Positions 4,765 through 5,488 of a DNA stretch of 5,488 nucleotides are shown one piece after another. The stretch is from Candidatus Nitrosocosmicus sp. (GTDB lineage Archaea; Thermoproteota; Nitrososphaeria; Nitrososphaerales; Nitrososphaeraceae). The translations under genes and the position numbers were made by a program. Each line of letters begins with the position of its first letter. Position 1 is the first letter of the stretch. The stretch covers positions 1 through 5,488 of the forward strand of contig JAKDMR010000158.1 of assembly GCA_030452275.1 (NCBI GenBank), written 5' to 3'. Under the pieces are notes generated by a model. It saw only the letters and a list, made by a program, of their open reading frames with translations. It was not told the origin of the DNA and ran no database searches.

Positions 4765-5430
4765 CTACTCTATTTTGATTTCCTTACCTGCAGGTTTAGT
4801 AACTTTCTTTTTGTCAAAGGTTATTTCCAATATGCCATTGTTATATGCAGACCTTGCGGTCTCAATTTCTGCTTGCTCCGGAAGTTCTATATTTTTATGG
4901 TATTTTCTTTGAGCATCCTTTGATGTTGTTACTTCAACTTGAGAGTCATATGCCTTTATTTTTATGTCTTCTTTTCTGATACCCGGCATTTCAACCACTA
5001 CTTTGACTTCTTTATCAGTCATATTTACATCAACTAATGGCTCTCTTTCTGCAGATAATTGGGAGAGATTATCTGATTGTGTTCTTATTTTTTTTACAGC
5101 GTTATCACCCAAAGATTTGATATTTCCAAATTCCCTTACTTGAGGTTTACCATCGGGTCCAATAGTCATTGAATATCCGTATACTATTGGTCCTACCTCT
5201 CTAACCTTGCCACCTTCTTTAGTTTCATACTCTCTTACAAGCTCCTTTGGGGCGTTATTTGAGATATTGTTAAATACATCAAACATTCGGTTCATTTCTT
5301 CATGGATACTTTCAAAATCGCTGAACGCATCTCTATCAAATAATCCTAATCCTCTTCCTCTTCCTCTTCCCAAACCGGTCTCAAAGAATCTGCTAATCCA
5401 ATCGCGTGGTATAATGTCCTTATTGCTCAT
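4765..5430 (-). CDS. Hsp20 small heat-shock protein (alpha-crystallin domain)
   Basis: This is a 221-residue ATP-independent chaperone that should form cytosolic oligomers and hold unfolding proteins. The N-terminal arm (1-60) has an arginine-glycine run (GRGRGRGLG, 21-29) and an amphipathic FESIHEEMNRMFDVF helix (39-53). Residues about 78-105 carry an archaeal-type insert, VYGYSMTIGPDGKPQVREFG (83-102). The alpha-crystallin domain spans about 128-208: EREPLVDVNMTDKEVKVVVE, MPGIRKEDIKI, and the conserved A-x-x-x-N-G-x-L block in SAYNNGILEI (194-203). The tail ends EIKIE, supplying the I-x-I motif (218-220) that docks into a neighbouring crystallin domain. All expected parts are present, and the long N-terminal region puts it above the usual 150-170 residues. 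It is a single gene with its own promoter at the window edge. The stop is TAG at 4767-4765. Heat or envelope-stress regulation is likely by family but is not demonstrated. Confidence 0.95.
   Translation of the reverse strand: MSNKDIIPRDWISRFFETGLGRGRGRGLGLFDRDAFSDFESIHEEMNRMFDVFNNISNNAPKELVREYETKEGGKVREVGPIVYGYSMTIGPDGKPQVREFGNIKSLGDNAVKKIRTQSDNLSQLSAEREPLVDVNMTDKEVKVVVEMPGIRKEDIKIKAYDSQVEVTTSKDAQRKYHKNIELPEQAEIETARSAYNNGILEITFDKKKVTKPAGKEIKIE
5345..5371. repeat. Short hexanucleotide repeat inside hsp20
   Basis: Plus strand: two CCTAAT-type units are followed by three exact CCTCTT units. Read on the minus strand, they encode the alternating Gly-Leu/Gly-Arg run at residues about 20-30 of Hsp20. 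Each unit is two codons, so loss or gain of units would lengthen or shorten the Gly-Arg run without shifting the frame. Confidence 0.6.
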
Positions 5431-5440
5431 TTATAATATA

Positions 5441-5445
5441 CACCT
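5441..5445 (-). promoter_or_regulatory. Likely ribosome-binding site of hsp20
   Basis: AGGTG on the minus strand lies 10 bases before ATG 5430. The spacing is slightly long but acceptable. It fits a short leader of about 17 bases if transcription starts near 5448. Confidence 0.4.
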
Positions 5446-5451
5446 AATATA

Positions 5452-5467
5452 TGTAATACACATTACA
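5452..5467. promoter_or_regulatory. Inverted repeat in the hsp20 promoter (candidate operator)
   Basis: TGTAAT (5452-5457) and ATTACA (5462-5467) are exact reverse complements separated by ACAC. The site lies directly between the probable TATA box and the expected transcription start. In archaea that is where repressors commonly bind to block RNA polymerase recruitment. The symmetry is seen; the regulator and its role are inferred. Confidence 0.4.
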
Positions 5468-5477
5468 ATATATATAG
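5468..5477 (-). promoter_or_regulatory. Probable TATA box of hsp20
   Basis: On the minus strand, CTATATATAT is a strong TATA-like element centred about 43 bases before ATG 5430. It predicts a transcription start near 5448. A second A/T run close to the ATG (5431-5440) is too near the start codon to be the TATA box. Confidence 0.5.
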
Positions 5478-5488
5478 TTTTCTTACAT

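Noticed and set aside
4699..4923. 74-codon plus-strand open frame at the hsp20 3' end
   Set aside because: It is mostly antisense to the crystallin domain coding region. Its Phe/Leu/Cys-rich translation is what the reverse of such a sequence gives.
1..5488. CRISPR array, tRNA, rRNA or insertion sequence
   Set aside because: There are no regularly spaced repeats, no tRNA T-arm or acceptor pairing, no rRNA-like sequence, and no transposase-like frame or paired terminal repeats.

Overview
The window is AT-rich and sparsely coded. It looks archaeal, most likely an ammonia-oxidising thaumarchaeon (Nitrososphaeria, Nitrosocosmicus-like). The signs are TATA-type promoters at leaderless or short-leader spacing, GGTGA/AGGTG ribosome-binding sites, T-rich 3' ends without strong stem-loops, long spacers, and an archaeal-style Hsp20 with a Gly/Pro-rich insert before the crystallin domain. 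The lineage is inferred from protein character and base composition, not from a marker gene.

Layout. Positions 1-897 hold no intact gene. A decayed SnoaL-like (NTF2-fold) gene lies on the minus strand at 303-659, in three reading frames. Positions 898-1329 (+) encode a small exported protein with a probable FxLYD-type beta domain. The 759-base spacer 1330-2088 has no gene but carries several inverted repeats, including two long stem-loops (1494-1530 and 1671-1702) and a 17-base palindrome (1990-2006).

Positions 2089-4459 are a minus-strand operon in the order flavin reductase-like protein, two-domain VOC (glyoxalase-fold) ring-cleaving dioxygenase, and MhqD-like alpha/beta-hydrolase. The first two genes overlap by ATGA and the last two are 38 bases apart. 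The dioxygenase/hydrolase pair matches the Bacillus mhqE-mhqD pairing for (methyl)hydroquinone and quinone detoxification. A flavin reductase would fit by supplying reduced flavin or reducing quinones. The dioxygenase is interrupted by one in-frame TGA at codon 66 where a Trp is expected, and the family sequence continues in the same frame on both sides. It is therefore a very recent pseudogene, a readthrough product or a sequence error.

Positions 4765-5430 (minus) encode a 221-residue Hsp20 with a complete alpha-crystallin domain and a C-terminal I-K-I motif. Its promoter lies at the right edge, with a TATA element, an inverted repeat between TATA and the expected transcription start, and an AGGTG site. 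The spacer between hsp20 and the operon promoter carries three short palindromes.

I saw no CRISPR array, tRNA, rRNA, insertion sequence or recognisable new defence or metabolic system. The points most worth following are the single nonsense codon in the dioxygenase, the SnoaL relic and the structured spacer at 1431-1702.
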